From Roseburia sp. (GTDB lineage: Bacteria; Bacillota; Clostridia; Lachnospirales; Lachnospiraceae), in assembly GCA_022771695.1 (NCBI GenBank), contig JALEKJ010000060.1:1-49396 (forward strand): a stretch of 49,396 nt of DNA, in the 5' to 3' direction. Below, in pieces: positions 49,375 to 49,396 of the stretch. How positions within the stretch are numbered: position 1 is the stretch's first letter; the number at the start of each line of letters is the position of its first letter. Under the pieces are notes generated by a model. The model ran no database searches, was not told the origin of the DNA, and saw nothing but the letters and a program-made list of their open reading frames with translations. The position numbers and the translations under genes are program-made.

Positions 49375-49396
49375 AATGTCATTGGGATTTTACATG

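Noticed and set aside
1-49396. Mobile element, phage, CRISPR or toxin-antitoxin system
   Set aside because: I saw no transposase, integrase, recombinase, cas gene, regularly spaced repeats or paired small toxin/antitoxin genes; the gene order looks like ordinary chromosome.

Overview
The window reads as chromosomal DNA of a gut-type Lachnospiraceae (Clostridia, Bacillota). The supporting signs are strong AGGAGG ribosome sites, ATG/GTG/TTG starts, compact same-strand operons, a split transketolase, AddAB rather than RecBCD, rubredoxin/rubrerythrin oxygen defence, and an SPKTG-type cell-wall sorting signal. I see no rRNA, tRNA, CRISPR array, insertion sequence or phage gene. All protein genes are on the + strand except an AraC regulator at 22 kb and a small gene at 36 kb. 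Species-level identity cannot be settled by eye.

Layout. 0-4.1 kb: a promoter with a short terminated leader RNA, a GNAT acetyltransferase, a DMT transporter with a His-rich tail, an unknown 215-residue protein, a membrane-tethered Xre regulator and a PAP2-like membrane protein. 4.1-7.5 kb: an arsenic operon (ArsR, ArsP-type permease, thioredoxin-like protein, ArsC), followed by a DUF1848 protein with radical-SAM-like cysteines and a small coiled-coil protein. 7.6-9.7 kb: a 701-residue rubredoxin / glutamate-synthase-like / rubrerythrin fusion behind a PerR-like palindrome. 9.8-13.4 kb: a YitT protein, a GNAT, and a two-component system behind a Pho-box-like promoter. 13.6-18.2 kb: an MFS-LuxR fusion regulator, a lipoprotein joining an RsgI-like domain to DnaJ-type zinc modules, and a wall-anchored surface protein. 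18.3-21.2 kb: a 16-codon reading frame, a radical SAM/SPASM enzyme, a second copy of a small two-helix membrane protein, and an NAD-dependent epimerase-like enzyme. 21.2-26.3 kb: AraC regulator with divergent MFS transporter, alpha/beta hydrolase, ZIP transporter, zinc-ribbon protein and YdcF protein.

26.3-35.9 kb is a complete intracellular L-arabinose unit: RNase HI, the AraR repressor, ribulokinase, L-arabinose isomerase, transaldolase, split transketolase, L-ribulose-5-phosphate 4-epimerase and mutarotase. Together they carry arabinose into the pentose phosphate pathway. Related inverted repeats lie at the kinase and transaldolase promoters. No sugar transporter is present. 36-39 kb holds a LytTR/ABC-exporter operon. 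39-41.2 kb holds a MATE pump behind a short promoter-terminator leader, and a cytidylate-kinase-like protein. 41.3-49.4 kb holds addB, addA and maf.

The best candidates for undescribed biology are two. One is the short ORF / radical SAM / membrane protein / epimerase cassette, whose membrane protein has a paralogue behind the two-component system. The other is the membrane LuxR / RsgI-like lipoprotein / surface protein module with its repeated TGAGACATTTG motif.
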